NCBI GenBank assembly: GCA_030562195.1
Contig: CM060199.1
Location: forward strand, 31,826,338 to 31,890,337
From: Nipponacmea schrenckii
Taxonomy: Eukaryota > Mollusca > Gastropoda > Lottiidae
DNA: 64,000 nt
Reading direction: 5' to 3'
Each line of letters begins with the position of its first letter. Positions within the stretch are counted from its first letter, which is position 1. The notes beneath the pieces are model-generated. The model did no database searches. It was not told where the DNA came from and saw nothing but the letters and a program-made list of their open reading frames with translations. Positions 45,907-60,900 of this stretch are shown one piece after another. A program made the position numbers and the translations under genes.

Positions 45907-48900
45907 GTAATGTAAGGTTATAATATCAGGTTGGGTTTGCTGGCATAAAATTCATGGCTTTCGTATTTCAAGACCAACTGCTTAGCTAGGCAAAATATGT
46001 CTTATTGTTTTAAAAGGATAACACGCTTCGAATCTGTGTCTACCACATGGGGTTTATTGTAGATCTAATTGCATTATAAAACGCGAGTGATTGACCCATG
46101 AGATGACTGAAACACTAAAATGATCTCCAGCAAAGTTTTCAGAAATAAGGTCTCAGGTCTTGACTAAAATGTTGGAAAGTTTCTCCTCAAAATGTGGTGC
46201 AAATATGTCTATTGAAGAATCTTTTTGACAATTCTCAGGATACTCTTTGAGACAAGGCTCAATCATAAATCAACTTGGTCGTTTCGAGTAAAACTAGTCC
46301 CTAGTAAGTAAAGATTAAATTGCAATGATCTACGTTTTTATTATATTAGATTCTTCATGTCCCTCTGATGTTAGTGATGATGGTAAAATGTCCAGTCTGT
46401 ATAGTAACATTACACCAACAGCACCAGTAAAACATATTATTGTCAAACAAACTGGAAGTGAGTCTTGTTCAGATTATTGGACTTGTACAGCCAGAGAAAA
46501 ATCTATACAGGTTGTATCTTAATGTTTTCTTTTCTTTCAGGGCATAATTAATATAATTCAATATCAATATCAATAGGCTGTAACACACCAACGTTGTTTT
46601 TCAACTTAGAGTTAAGACTAGGATTTCAATCAAGAGACGTTTCATAGTAGTAAATGGGTGATAGACTTTGCGCAAGAACAAAGAAGAATACTGAATACGC
46701 CCGATAGAGATATGTGCACTATAGAATAAAAATATCATTATGTAACACTGTTGGTTGTATTTCAGAGCATGGATTCATCTTATAATTTTCTGATTGGTGA
46801 AGATGGAAGAATATATATTAATTCAGGATGGAATATTTACACTCACTCTATTCTAAATCAATCCGTGATAAGTAAGTTGTCTTTCTAAAATGACTTCCGT
46901 CTTCCCAGTTCGAATGATTTATACAAGCATATATCCTGACTATTAACGCATATATTACTGATTTCAGACCTATACATTTGAATACAAAACCCACCATAAT
47001 CCCATTCAATAGATTTACCCTTATGACCACAATCATTGACGACAATCAATACATCAGCAGGATTTCCATAAAACCTAAAATACGTTTTGTACCGCTTCAG
47101 CTGTAGTTGATAAGTAAAATTCCTTTCAGATATTGGATTAATTGGAGATTTTGTTTGTAATAGACCTAATGACCATGCTCTGTCATCACTTCAACATCTG
47201 CTTAAATGTGGTATTTCACAGTGAGTGCGCATTTCAATATCTAGGGACCGACGAGCGAATTTTATCGGCGGATTTTTTCTTCCGATCTTGTAATGTGATC
47301 AATACAAATTCAATACAAAAATGATTGGATAGACCGATGAGGTACGGGAAGACGAGCGAATTTAATCGCATATACTTAACATGTTGGGTGCGGGAGAAAA
47401 CAATGGGCGTCGGGTCCGTCGTGTCCGTCGTGTCCGCTCTAGTCAACAAGACACAATTTTCGATTTGTAGTTTAGCCTGATTGATGGTTGAACTTTGTGA
47501 TACCTTCTTTCAATCTGAGTCTGTTACCGAAAAAAAGACCGATCATCAAAAATTTTTTTTTTTATTATCTTACAAATGAAACTTAAAATCTTGAATTGTG
47601 TTATGCCTTCCGCGACGATACATGATATTGTGATATGCTGCCAATACGTTTGAAACGTTAGGACTACATAATATATTTTCGTGTAGAGGCAATTGCAATC
47701 GCAATTGCACGAAAAAATTTATTGTATTTCAGGGGAATAATTGATCAACGCTATAATTTGATAAGTGGTAGACAGTTGTTACTGAAGAAAGAAATCATAG
47801 GCAATCACGATTTATTGCACTGTAGTATCAAAGAATCTCGACATTGGGTAAGTTAACTTTTAAACTGGATTTAGAAATTATAGGCATTTACATTAACGGC
47901 TTTATCACCCGGATTGCTTCAAAAAGTTTTTAGAAACCATTATCTTGTAACACCTTCAAGATGTAACGCTTCATCAACATTATCAAAAGATCATCACTAT
48001 CAGGAATATAACACTTTATTTAACATTAGCATCAGAATCATCAATTACATTAACTTTAGTACCAAAATCTATAACATAAACATAAGTACATGTATAAGAT
48101 TCAGTAATTAAATCACGATAAATATCAGAAACAATAAAATCAACATAATAAAACACTAACAACATTCCTCACTGAAGGCATTGTAATCATGAGAAATGCC
48201 TTAAAATATTATATTATCACCAACATCACTCAGAATATGCACTTTCATCATCGTAATTATAAGACTTAGCGCTCTGGCCATCTTAGGTATGATAATCTAC
48301 AATTTATAAACCCACGTAAATGTATAAACATCAGCACTCTCATCAACATGAACAACAACCTAAATAAAACACCATCATTGATAAAACAACTACATGTATC
48401 GTCATTATCATCATGTATCAGAGAATCAACAACCTCACCAACAAGTATAAGAATCTAGACTTTCATCAACATCATCAGTATCATCAATATAATCGTTATC
48501 ATCCTTGAATATAAGATAAGATTCGCCCATTCCTTTTAATTTCAGTCAAAATACCAATATGGTGGTGATTACATAGAACCGAAATGTTCTGGAAGATGTT
48601 TCCAACCTTACAAGAAACCGGACAGTTTATATACAGATATTAGTGAGCAACCAACTGTGTTTGAAACTGAAAGGTAATCGTCTTAAAGTTATGAGGTCTG
48701 AGTAAATTGATCGGAAAGAATAATTCATAATATACAAAATAAATCCAAAATGTTCCGTTTCATATCAGAATCTTTTTATCGAAAATCGAAATGGTTATAT
48801 CAAATGATAAGATTTTAGTACAGAACTTCCATTACTTTTTAGTACTCTTTTACAATCCATAAGAAATTGATACACCTTTATTTAAGGCTACCAATGAAAG

Positions 48901-51900
48901 ATGGTGAAATCGATTTTCGATATATGGCGTCAGTAGGCAACGGTCATCTGGCTACTGTAGTTTACAGTCCTACGGTTTATATTAATGGTCTATTTAATGG
49001 ACCAACAGGTAAGCTCCTTCGGAATATACAAGAGCTATGCTTCCATTCTTTTTCAATCTTTATATCATTCTAGGACATATTCCCAAATTTTGGGTGCTTC
49101 TATACAATATAGTCATAGTGTTTAAAATTGCTTGCTATTCGATCATCCAATTAGCATAATTATAATTAGCAAAGTTGTTCCTTTCCAGGTTGGAGTCATA
49201 GAGCAAGGATTCCATCAAAAAATGCCATTTATATTTCCGTCATGAACTCTAGTGTGAAAACTAGACGATATCAATTAGACGTCCAAAGAGGTATGCTAAT
49301 GAACATATATTATACTAGAGTGCTCTGTTTGAATTAAATTTTCTAGTATTCGTTATAAATAAATCATGTTGGTGTACACGTTATGTCAAACTTATTATTC
49401 CCAGATTTTTCTTTATCATAAAAAATCTAATTCATTAGTGTGAGATTACATGAGATTAACGAACTTCCTCAATGACCTTGAAACATGTATCAAGGGTAAC
49501 TGAAGGACGCGGGACTGGTACAGCCACTCTACATTATTCCATACTGTTTTGCAGCTGTTTTCGAAGAGAAGATAGAAACACAAGAAGCTGTTATACGACA
49601 GAGAACCTATGCCCATCAATATTATAACAGACTATTGATAACAGAAATACAGATAGACAGGAAAGGTGAACCTGGCGATGGCATCATAATAAATCTAGTA
49701 AATAAACCAGGGAACGCTAGCGACGATATAGATTTTGCAGAGGCTGCCAATATAACAGATATTTATCCGTAAGTACCCTAACGCTGCTAGGATTATTATA
49801 GTTTATTAGTTTGGGACTATTATCATTACCGTAAACAGTTGATGGCATTCTGTCAAACAGATTTTAATTAGATCCCGAATACATTATATACCGTTGAAAA
49901 TGAGTAATGTCAACTGTAGAGCGACTATAATAAGACTACATAGTAAAAATGTGAAGTGAACAGTCTCTAGCACAAATTACACCCATTCTAGTTTCTCTTG
50001 ATAATCTCAATTATGAATTTACAGCCTTTTGATGACAATAGTATTCATTTAATATTGATAGGTCATGGCCATCGGGAGATTACTGGTTTGAGGAAGGCAT
50101 AACTTATGAAACGGAGAGTAACTCAACAGAGCGACAGAGGGTATACCTGTATTGGACTCATCTTGAACCATATATATCTCTTCCCTCAACCGAGGACTCA
50201 AGAACATGGGTTTTCTTTACCTCTATTGATATACATAAAGATTTTGCAAGAGACTCGTTTGAAAAAGCCTTGCATCTTCAAAAGGCAGATGTTCATTCCC
50301 TTTACAATAGCCACGTTGATGCTTGGAGAAAGAGATGGTCAGAAGGTAGCATTGTTTTGGAAGGTGATAACTACCTGTCAAAACGAATCTATGGAAGTTT
50401 TTACTATCTATTAAGTTTTTTGCCTTCAACCGAACCTTTTATCCGCAACAATCAATTCTATGGACTTAGTCCAGGAGGGTTAGCTAACGGTGCTAATTGG
50501 ACAGATTATCAAGGTCATGTATTCTGGGATATGGAAACGTGGATGTATCCGCCAATGTTAATGTTTCATCCTGACCTTGCCAAAGAAATGATATCGTATA
50601 GAATCTATGCCATGGATCCTGCTTATGAAAGAGCCGAGATCACTGATCCCCCCAGTCAGGGTTTGAGATATCCATGGGAAAGTGCTAAAACTGGTGTTGA
50701 ACAGACACCAGATATATGTGTACCTTGCAGAGAAAATCAGCAACATATTACAGGAGATATTGCTCTAGCTGCCAGACAATATTTGGCTGTAACAAGAGAT
50801 ATGAAGTGGCTGAAGCGAGAGAAAGGCCACATATTCATTAGAGACATGGCAAAGTTTTGGGCAACACGACCAGTATATAATGATAGAAGAGACTCTTATG
50901 ATGTTAATGGTAAGTGTATGGATAGGTTTACCCTCAGGGACAGTCAAATTAAATAATTTGTAGCTTTTCGTGTTCAAGTCGTCAAGAGTTTTCAAAATTA
51001 GAATAGTAGAATATAATCCATTTCCCATTCAATGCATAAAAAATTCTGAATTCTTTCAGGTGTGATGCCCCCAGATGAACATGCACAGAGTATCAATAAT
51101 TCGGTATATACCAATGTCGGTGCCAAATTAAGTATTTATTTTGCCAGATACGCAGCTTGTCTTGCTGGTATGAATGTGTCTGAAGAAGTTCCACAACACT
51201 GGTTAGAAGTGGCTGATAAATTATTCTTATCTTTTAATGAAGAGAAGAAATTCCACCCAGAGTTTGAAGGCTATGAAACATGGACCGGTAAATCTCTTAA
51301 TATTGATCGGTTTTAGAACTCTGTTTCAGTTCATGCAAAAGTCAGTGCCACACCCTTTAACACTTTTTGTCACAAGATAAAGATGTTCTTGGATTTTCGC
51401 TGTTAAATCGACAAAAGAATTGTATTTAACGGTTCCACACCTATCTTGGGCTCTCTTATCTTCTTGAATACATTTTGTATTTTGTATTTTCACAGATGAA
51501 CGTGGAGTAAAGCAAGCAGATGCAATACTTTTAGGGTATCCTCAGATGTGGCCAATGGACAAGGATGTAAGACGAAATGATTTGATTCATTATGAAAAAG
51601 TCACCAATCCTCTTGGACCAGCTATGACCTGGGGAATGTTTTCTATTGGCTGGTTAGAATTAGATGATGAACAGAAAGCTCATGAGTTATTCCACCGTAG
51701 TTACTTGCCTTACGTTAGGGAACCATTTAAGGTAATTTAAGGACATTCTGTATTTTGATTTCGAATCAATACGTGTTGCCATTCGGGCTGGGGGCAAATT
51801 TTGCTTTCGCTTACTTCTTATTTTGCATTCATGAATTTCCTTTTTTATGCTTTAATCATGTGTATTTAACAGAAAATGCGACGTATCCTGTTTTCTGAAA

Positions 51901-54900
51901 TTTAGATATGGACAGAAGCTCGTTCCGGGATAGGCGCAGTGAATTTTATAACTGGTATGGGAGGATTTTTACAAGCTATAATTAATGGCTATGGTGGAGT
52001 AAGAATCTTCATTGAACACATGGAATTTGATCCAAGACTACCTGCAGGAAATACAGCACTGAAATTCCTTGGAATGAACTATTTGAAGAATTCTCTAGAT
52101 ATTGAAATATACCAAGAAAAAGTCATCGTTGTTCTACGAAAAGAGTCCAAAGAAAATCCTTTGTTTATTCAGACACAAAATACTGGACAGGATGTTATCT
52201 TGACGGAAGGTAAATATTTGTTCATTTCTTCGGTATAAATATACAACATAAAATTATACACTCCAAAGAGTCCAATCAGAATATTTGAAGAACAATGCCT
52301 TCGTTTTGCAATGGTTTTATCACATTGCTTGTGGAAAGAAACATAGTCTTTAAGGAACGGACGCACAAGTCCCCAGTATCTGGTATGAAGAAACAAGAAA
52401 GAGTCAGTGATGTCAAAGCGAAACCATGCAGGATGCTCAAAACAAACGAGTGATGTAAGTTCACACAGTCGTAAAATACCATTGGATTTTTTATTAAGAA
52501 AGAATATGGCATGTTCATGCTTTTGAGTGTGATGCTTTCCCTTGCCAAGTCCGTTAGAAGTAAATTTTCTTTTATTGCTCTTCTTTAACAGGGAAAGAAG
52601 TTATCATTGTTAGACAACCATTCTCTCTCCGATCCCATCAACTTACAGATTGTCCATTGCCTAAAGATGAAGTGAACAGAGGTATAAATGAAATTATTTT
52701 TCTGTTATATTATATCATAGGGATATTTACCAACACATATCACTTATAAGCTTGATCCGAACCAGACCGTCTTAATCGTAATGTTTAGATTAAAATTACA
52801 ATATTTCAAAACACTGATAAAATATATAGAAGTATATTCTCTCCTACCTTATTTAACCAAAACCTAACTTTTTCAGTATAACATCTGGGGGTTAATCAGA
52901 CTGATTGTGGACGTTAGCCTGAGAAAGTGGCAGCCTTGGTATGACATTTGAGACGAATTATGTTACATCGCATGATCCCTTAATAGCATCTTATTACATT
53001 CAAGACTTTGGATTTTGTATCAGTACTACTCATATCCAAAATAGAACTGTTTAAGTACATTGTTACGAATATATAACATTATATTTCATAATTATTACTT
53101 AAGAAGTAATTTGATTTTATATACTTTCAGGTGATAATTGTCCAAATATCGTATCAGAAAGTACATGGAGAAAGTCGACCACATGGACTAATATAAATCA
53201 ACAACCCAAACCTCATGCAATAAAGGTCAACGTTGAACATACAGGACTAGGGTGGTGTCGAGATTTCTTAACATGTGTGAAATTACTCCATGAAACTAAG
53301 GTAACAATCGTCTTGTATCCCATTCCGTCATCGCCCATTCACTGATGTAATCAATTTTTTGCCATATAAGAGGTATATCTTCTTTGTAAGATATATAGAA
53401 GTGGGAGCATAAGCATTAAAAACACAAGATATATGGATATACTACTTTTAGGTTTATTACATACTATGTTTCGATAACATTACATGATAACATTTCCTGT
53501 ATGTGTTTCGAAACGTAGTGTGTAATAAACCTATAAGTATTATATCCAAATATCTTGTGTTTTTTAAAGAGGTATATCATATACTTTTTTTCTTGTGCAA
53601 TTATCAATTCAATCCTACTATTATTTTAAATCATCACTTAACTGTCCTCTATGGTACTTGAGATCCAAACGGTTAGGAGCCAAGAATGGGTGTGATATAC
53701 AACTTTCGGATATATCATTGATTTAAACTAGCTTGCAGTTCTATTGTTTTATTTAGATTAATAGTAAATTGGTAGGAGACTTGTATAACTTTATAATAGG
53801 AGGTGATGGTAGAATATATGAGGGAAAGGGATGGGATGGAATATCTCCTGGTCAAGAAGAAGAAGAAGAAGAAATGGCAACAACAATAGGTTGGGTCATC
53901 AACTACATTTAAATCTGGTCGTTGTTTTTAAATCGACAACAATCGTTCAAGATATTTGCACATGATTAATACTTCAGCAAGATTTGGTCCACATATTTTA
54001 TTATTTACAGGATATTCATATTCAAACTTTTCTTGATTCTACACCAAGAGGATTTTCCAAGTATCTGTAATAATGATCTCGCCCACACAGATAATACAAC
54101 TACTCTTTTCAGATATAGGTATATTGGGGGATTATAAATGTAAGAATATATCAGAAAAACAGCTCTACAGATTGAAACGTTTGATCAAATGTGGAATAGA
54201 ATTGTAAGTTTATTGTACTATCAGAATGAGATAAACCTTGGTGTCGTTAAAGCTATCATGCTCTAGTTTGGAAAAAAATAATTATTAGAAGTATATTTAC
54301 TATTATCAGTCACCATATTGTTCAAATATGGAGTCAACCAGAAATCTTGTATACTTATGATAGTTATAGGTAGGAAACGGCATTTTTGTAAGTTTTTGTA
54401 ACTTTTGCCAAATTCTTTTCACTATTTTTGTAATAAAATATGTTTAAATCAAAAGCAATGCATCTTATCTGCCAATCATTGACTCTGGGGATCTGGAGAA
54501 GTTTTTTTTTTCATTTTTATGTAAAAATTTTTGTATTTTAGGAAGAAGATTCATCAAAGGTTTACAGTTAATGTTCATAAGTCCCTACCTAGAATCTATA
54601 ATCAGATTATGGAATGGCGGAAACAGGTAAAAAGTCGATTATGCATCAAAAATCAAAAAAGTTTTTTGTTATTATTATCCAATAATGCAACGAGAATATT
54701 TTTTCCAGGATTAGGTTATCTGTGGCTATCCAGAAACCAGAAAATCAACTGACATTGACCCTGTACCAACAATTTAGACTACACGGCATAGTTAACATTT
54801 TTTCCAATTTCAGCCTGTGATGAAATTCAACCCAGCATGTGACGAAACAATATCTAAGCTACAAGGTGATATTCAAGATATTAGTGAAAAACCGACAGTC

Positions 54901-57900
54901 TTTAGGGCCAAAAGGTTGGATTTTTTTTCTCTCAGAAAACTCATGACAAACATTCATCTTATTTGGAGTCATTACAGAAAGCATATAAAAACAGGGGCAT
55001 TGATAAATTCCTTTCGTTTATTAGAACCATTATTAGGTAGCTCCGAAGACTAGTAACTATGGTACTTTTAGACAAATTCGTTCCACCAGTGCTGACTTTA
55101 TGCTCCAGTTGTATTTCTGTAGTTGTGTTATCATGGATTTCAGTGGTTGTAACATTTCGATATATAACTATATTATCTGATATTAAATGTGAATCATTTC
55201 AGTCTACCAATGAACGATGGTAAAATTGACTTCCGGTACATGGCGTCTGTTGGTAATGGTCATCTGGCTACTACTATATTTAGTCCTACTGTTTACGTCA
55301 ATGGGATTTATAACGGTGAACTTGGTAAGCTTTTCTTTGAAGAAATTAATATATTTAAGCTCTGCATCATTTTTCATCTATTTTAATAATGCATGAGATA
55401 AACATAGAGAGAGGGGCATCAAACATTTTCGCCAATTTGACTGGATCATTGAGGGCTCAGTCTGTTTAACTGGTTAACTCAATCATCATAGGAATAGACT
55501 GTGATGGAAAGTATTTCATTTGGTACTCGTTGACTTAATAATAACAGGGCAATCTAATTAAAGTTAAATTACAATTTCATATCATTTTCGTTTTGTTATA
55601 TTTTCAGTCTTCTTTGTAAATATTTTAGGCCTGGTTTAGAGGTTCTTTTCAATTGGCATGCAACTATATTTTAACAATATTAGCTCCCAACCTAGTACAC
55701 TAGTATCGTATTGGAAACCTATACCTCGGTAGTTTCTCTCAAGAGAGAAATGATCGTGGGGACACTCTCCCGACATTGTATCGAACACTATTGGTTATTT
55801 GGTTAAATGATACTATATTTATAGGTTATTCTCATAGAGCTCGGGTTCCATCATTAAATGCTCTAGACATCAGTATTGAAGGTGATTCTGACGAAATGCG
55901 ATCTTATTCATTAGATGTTGAAACAGGTGACTAACCTTTATGAACTTCTCCATTGCATGGCTTCCTGGAGCATTTCTAGTTACTAAGCAATCTATTTTAC
56001 TACTTCAAAGGCATATCATGAAGCTTTTAGGAAATTCTGGTTTAAGACATTTATCAATTCACAAGTTCATTTCCAAATACCAGTTTTACACAAGAATTAG
56101 GTCCATGTATATGTATGGTTTATTTGCATTATTTAATATTTTGATATATATGTGGTTTTCTCTAATAACATTAATTTAACAGCTCAAAAAAGTTTTCTGT
56201 ATGTTGCACGTCTGTTTTTTTTGCGTTCCTTTCAGCTGTGTTTACAGAAACCATCAAAACTTCCGACATTTCAATAGAACACAGAATTTATGCTCATCAA
56301 TACTATGTTCGATTATTGGTCACTGAAGTATTAGTCACAAGACAAAGAGATCAAGCAGAAAATATTGTACTACGCTTAAAGAACAGGGTACCAAATTTCG
56401 AAAGTGAAGATATAACATTTGATGAGGCGAAGCCATTGAATAGAAAGGATTTGTGAGTTGGGAATTTATAAACTATCTCCAACAAATATGAACGCTCTCA
56501 ATTGGCAGCCTATATGTTCAGATAACCTACGACACTTTGTTACTCTCAATCTCATGACTAAAATCTACCAATTATTTGCTCCTTTATATCATCGATATTC
56601 ATTATCGAAGAATCACACGTAGCAAATGCTACTAAATATTGTCGAAAAATTGTTTTTACAACGTGATATTGAGGTGTTGGTCTATTGATATTAACTGTTG
56701 AAATGGTGATCCATGTTTCAGATGCGGAAAATGGCCATGCTGGAGATGCCAGGGTCGCACTAATATACCAGAGAGTGAAAATGCTGCTCGACCATTTATA
56801 CACGTATTATGGTATGAACTACCATCAAATTTAACCCTACACGCTTCCAAATTGACAGATCGGTGGATTTTCCTTACATCTATAGATCAAACCATCGACA
56901 GAGCAAGCATGAATTTTGAGGCAGGAAGGCGTGATTTCCTTGCAGACCAAAATCTAGTCTATGAGAAGCACGTTAAAGCGTGGAAAGAAAAATGGTCCAA
57001 TGGAAGAATAGATTTAGAGGGAAATGTTCAGTTGTCCAAATTAGTATATGGGAGCTTTTACTATATTTTAAGCTCTCTGCCATCTTCAGATACATATTTA
57101 CCCCAAAACCAGTTTTATGGACTAAGCCCAGGAGGATTAGCAAACGGTGCAAACGCCACCGATTATCAAGGGCATGTATTTTGGGATATGGAAACTTGGA
57201 TGTATCCTGGTATCCTTATGTTCCATCCAGAGTTAGCTAAAGCCATGTTGTCGTATAGAATATACAGTATGAAGCCAGCATATGAAAGGGCTGTGTCTAA
57301 TGGCAGAGAGGGTCTCCAGTTTCCATGGGAAGCTGCGTACACTGGTGGCGAGGTGACGCCTGATATTTGTATACCCTGCAGAGAAAATCAGCAACATATT
57401 ACGGGAGATATAGCATTCGCAGCAAAACAGTATTTGGCTGCTACTAGAGATTTGAAATGGCTGAAGAACGACTTTGGTTTTGAGTTTATAAGAGATATGG
57501 GAAAGTTTTGGTTATCAAGAGCCCAGGAAGACGTAGATAGTTTGACCGCTTTGTTTAATATTAATGGTAAGTTGTGATGTGGGAACTATTTACTTCTAAG
57601 AAAGTTGCTATGGTCATGGTTTGATCTTCTTAAAATGCATATACATCTACTATAAATTGAACATTTCCTTAAGGGATAGAACCAAAGAAGGTTGACAGCA
57701 AATAATAATATATTATGATTCATATTTTCTTTATTTATTATTGTGGATTAGGTGTCATGCCACCAGATGAATACCAACGTAGCATCAACAATTCTGTGTA
57801 CACCAATATAGGGGCTGTATTGGCGATCAGGTTAGCAGATTATGCGGCTTGTTTAGCTGAAAAACCAATCAACGATATTGAACATTGGCTGAATGTTTCA

Positions 57901-60900
57901 AAGCGCATAAAAATACCATTAAATTCAGACGATCACTTTCATCCGGAATTTGAAGGTTTCGAGCATGTAACAGGTATGTGGTTTAGTCTGATAGAGGGAT
58001 TAAATGTTACGGGTATAATATATGGAGCCGTTAGTTCGCTGAATATTTCCCATGCCAGGACCCTATGTTATAAATTGCATTGTGTGATTGTGATTGTTCC
58101 AAAGTGCATTGCGTTCTCTGACCTTAACGTTTATACAGATTTAATCCAAGTGGCCTTCTCCTTCGACAAACATTCAAATGTAAATTCTATTGTTTTTTTT
58201 TTATCCCTCGTAGATGTCTTTCAATTATATTGAATGAAAAACATATCTTCCAAAATCTTTAATTGCTTTCTAGGTGAAAGACGAATCATTAAACAAGCTG
58301 ATGCGATATTAACCGGATTCCCTCAAATGTGGGCTATGACAGATAAAGTTCGAAGGAACGATTTGGAAATGTATGGTAAAATAACTACTACAGGAGGACC
58401 CGCAATGACTTGGGGAATGTTTTCTATTGGATGGTTGGAGCTTGGAGATGAAATGAAGGCAAAAGATTATTTCCATAAAAGCTATTCACCATACGTTAGA
58501 GAGCCATTCAAGGTAATGTAAATACTTATCGTGTTGTGTTTCCATGTTAAATCCTGCAACTGTTGACTGATTTGATACAAAGACCAGACTGTTGATTGAT
58601 GTAAGGTTTAAACAACTTTAATCAGATCCGTACGTACAGGGGGGTAAGGGATAGGGGGGTCATATTCTGACAATACTTCAATTAAGTCAATTTCGTATTG
58701 CCCCGAAATGTAAAAGGGGCAAGGAGGTGAGCGGGGGGTTCCCCTTGAACTTATTCCGACAACCGACAATTTCAACTAAGACCAAACTCATTTCCTCTCC
58801 AGATGTATCACCTGTCTCCCTGTACAATCAAGTCTGATAACCTCCCGTATTATACGTATTGTTGAAAGCACTGTACTGTAGTAGTTATATTGCAATAGTA
58901 TCATTCATATTCGAAACTTTACTTTTAAGATATGGACAGAAGCACAATCTGGCATAGGTGCTGTCAATTTTATAACTGGTATGGGTGGATTTCTACAAAC
59001 TGTCCTCTTTGGCTATGGTGGATTGCGTTTACATATTGAAAAATTGGAATTCAATCCAAAGATTGTTCCCGGTACATCTGGGATGAGATTTGTTGGATTA
59101 GACTATCTTGGCAACTCACTAAATTTTGATATAAATGAAGAAATGGTCAAGGTGGTTTTGACCCATATGTCTGGTAACACTCTAGAGTTACAATCGAGTG
59201 ACAGTAAATTAAGATTCATACTTCTCAAAGGTATGGTTGCTAAATCAATTTTGTCACATCATGTTATGTTATCAACGTCACTGCTGACTGTTTATGAAAC
59301 CCAAATTTGTGAAGAGTTAATGCTGGCAAAGAAATGGTGACACGGTAGATATATGAGCATGTGTAATTGGTATCTGTGTACACTATAAGGCTTCATGGTA
59401 AATAAAAGGTCAAAATAATTAATTACATGGTATGATATTCTGGTAAACATATACTATTTTAGATAGAGAATACAAACTAAAGAGGCAAGCGTTTACCATC
59501 AGAACATTAGAAGTTACAGAATGTCCATTATTAGAAGGTTTGTATAGAGCTTATTGTCTCTATTGAACACTCGTGAACGCGCAGGGTTCACATCGGTGTT
59601 TTTAAATTCTATACTGCAGAAAATATGATGTATTGCATTGCCTGTCAAGGTGTCTGTAGGTTATTGAATCAGAAATTTCATACTACAAGTAACAAAATCT
59701 ATATTAGGTTTTATAATAATTTCTTCCAAGTGTGCTGTTCGAATGACAGTGTTTTAAAGTTACCTATTTCTTGCTGTCAATGCAAAATTTCGTTTTGCGT
59801 TTTGCTATCCAAGTCGTTTCATCTAAAAGTCAACTCTATTAAAATCATTTCAAGATCTTTGGGGAATGCAATAACAAATTTGTCTATACACACAGGCAGT
59901 TCTTGTCCAGATATTATACCAAGATCTGGTTGGGAAGATGACGAAGTTTGGACCAATATAGTGAATACTGTAGATAATGTATCTCAAGTTATAATACATC
60001 AAATAGAAGATCAAGATTGTAGTAATTATAAAGATTGTACTAATCATATTAAAGCAATGAAGAAGGTATTTATTCACAAATATTTTTCAAGTTCTTGTTT
60101 AACTGCAGAAATTGTCTATGATTACATTGAGTACTGTTATGTCCAAACATTAAAGAATCATACTTTCAAATTGAGCAATCGGGCAGAAAAAAATATTCTC
60201 ATAAAGCAGCAACCTATCTTTGTGTGAATAGAAAAAGGTAACGTCAAATGTGCCAAGATAAACACTCTAGTAAAATTTATGATGATTGGGATTTCATTTC
60301 AGAATTCAGGGGAAATACCATATAATTTTATCATTGATCAAATTGGTAATGTGTATGAAGGAAGTGGGTGGCAAAATACAAACCATGATACATTTGGTAA
60401 GGTATTTTGGTGTTCCCTGAAATAATATTTTTTTTAGTTGGGGTTTCTTGTTGTTGTGTACAGTCAAATGGAGCTTACTAATTGACTAATCGGTAAAATG
60501 TAATGATATATGTATTTTTAAGTTATAAACCGCATGTGGACGTTCAAAAGCTTGGGGAATCTATCATGCAATTAATGACCGCATCTCAGGTTTTTTTTCA
60601 CTGGAATTACATTAGACAGGGTTTAATTTGGATTGGAAAATTTTATTACACCACTCTTAAGTCTGGGCTTAATTGATTTCAACTCACATATATTAAAAAT
60701 TGGGAAGGGAAGGGTGGACAAGGTTAGTTCGACACTGTGAACGACGTAGCTCGTAAGGATGAAGAGAAAAGGGAATGTAGAAGACAGGTGAAAATGGAGA
60801 GAGAGATCAGTGGGTAGGGATGTATAGATAAATGAACCGAGGATCAAGGATCAAGGGCTCGTGTAGGAAAGACTGGAGGGTGCAGGGAAAGAAGAAGAAC

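Noticed and set aside
47235..47440. GC-richer patch with repeated GTCCGTCGTGTCCGTCGTGT
   Set aside because: Lies in an intron. It may be a transposon fragment, but no terminal repeats or coding sequence were found.
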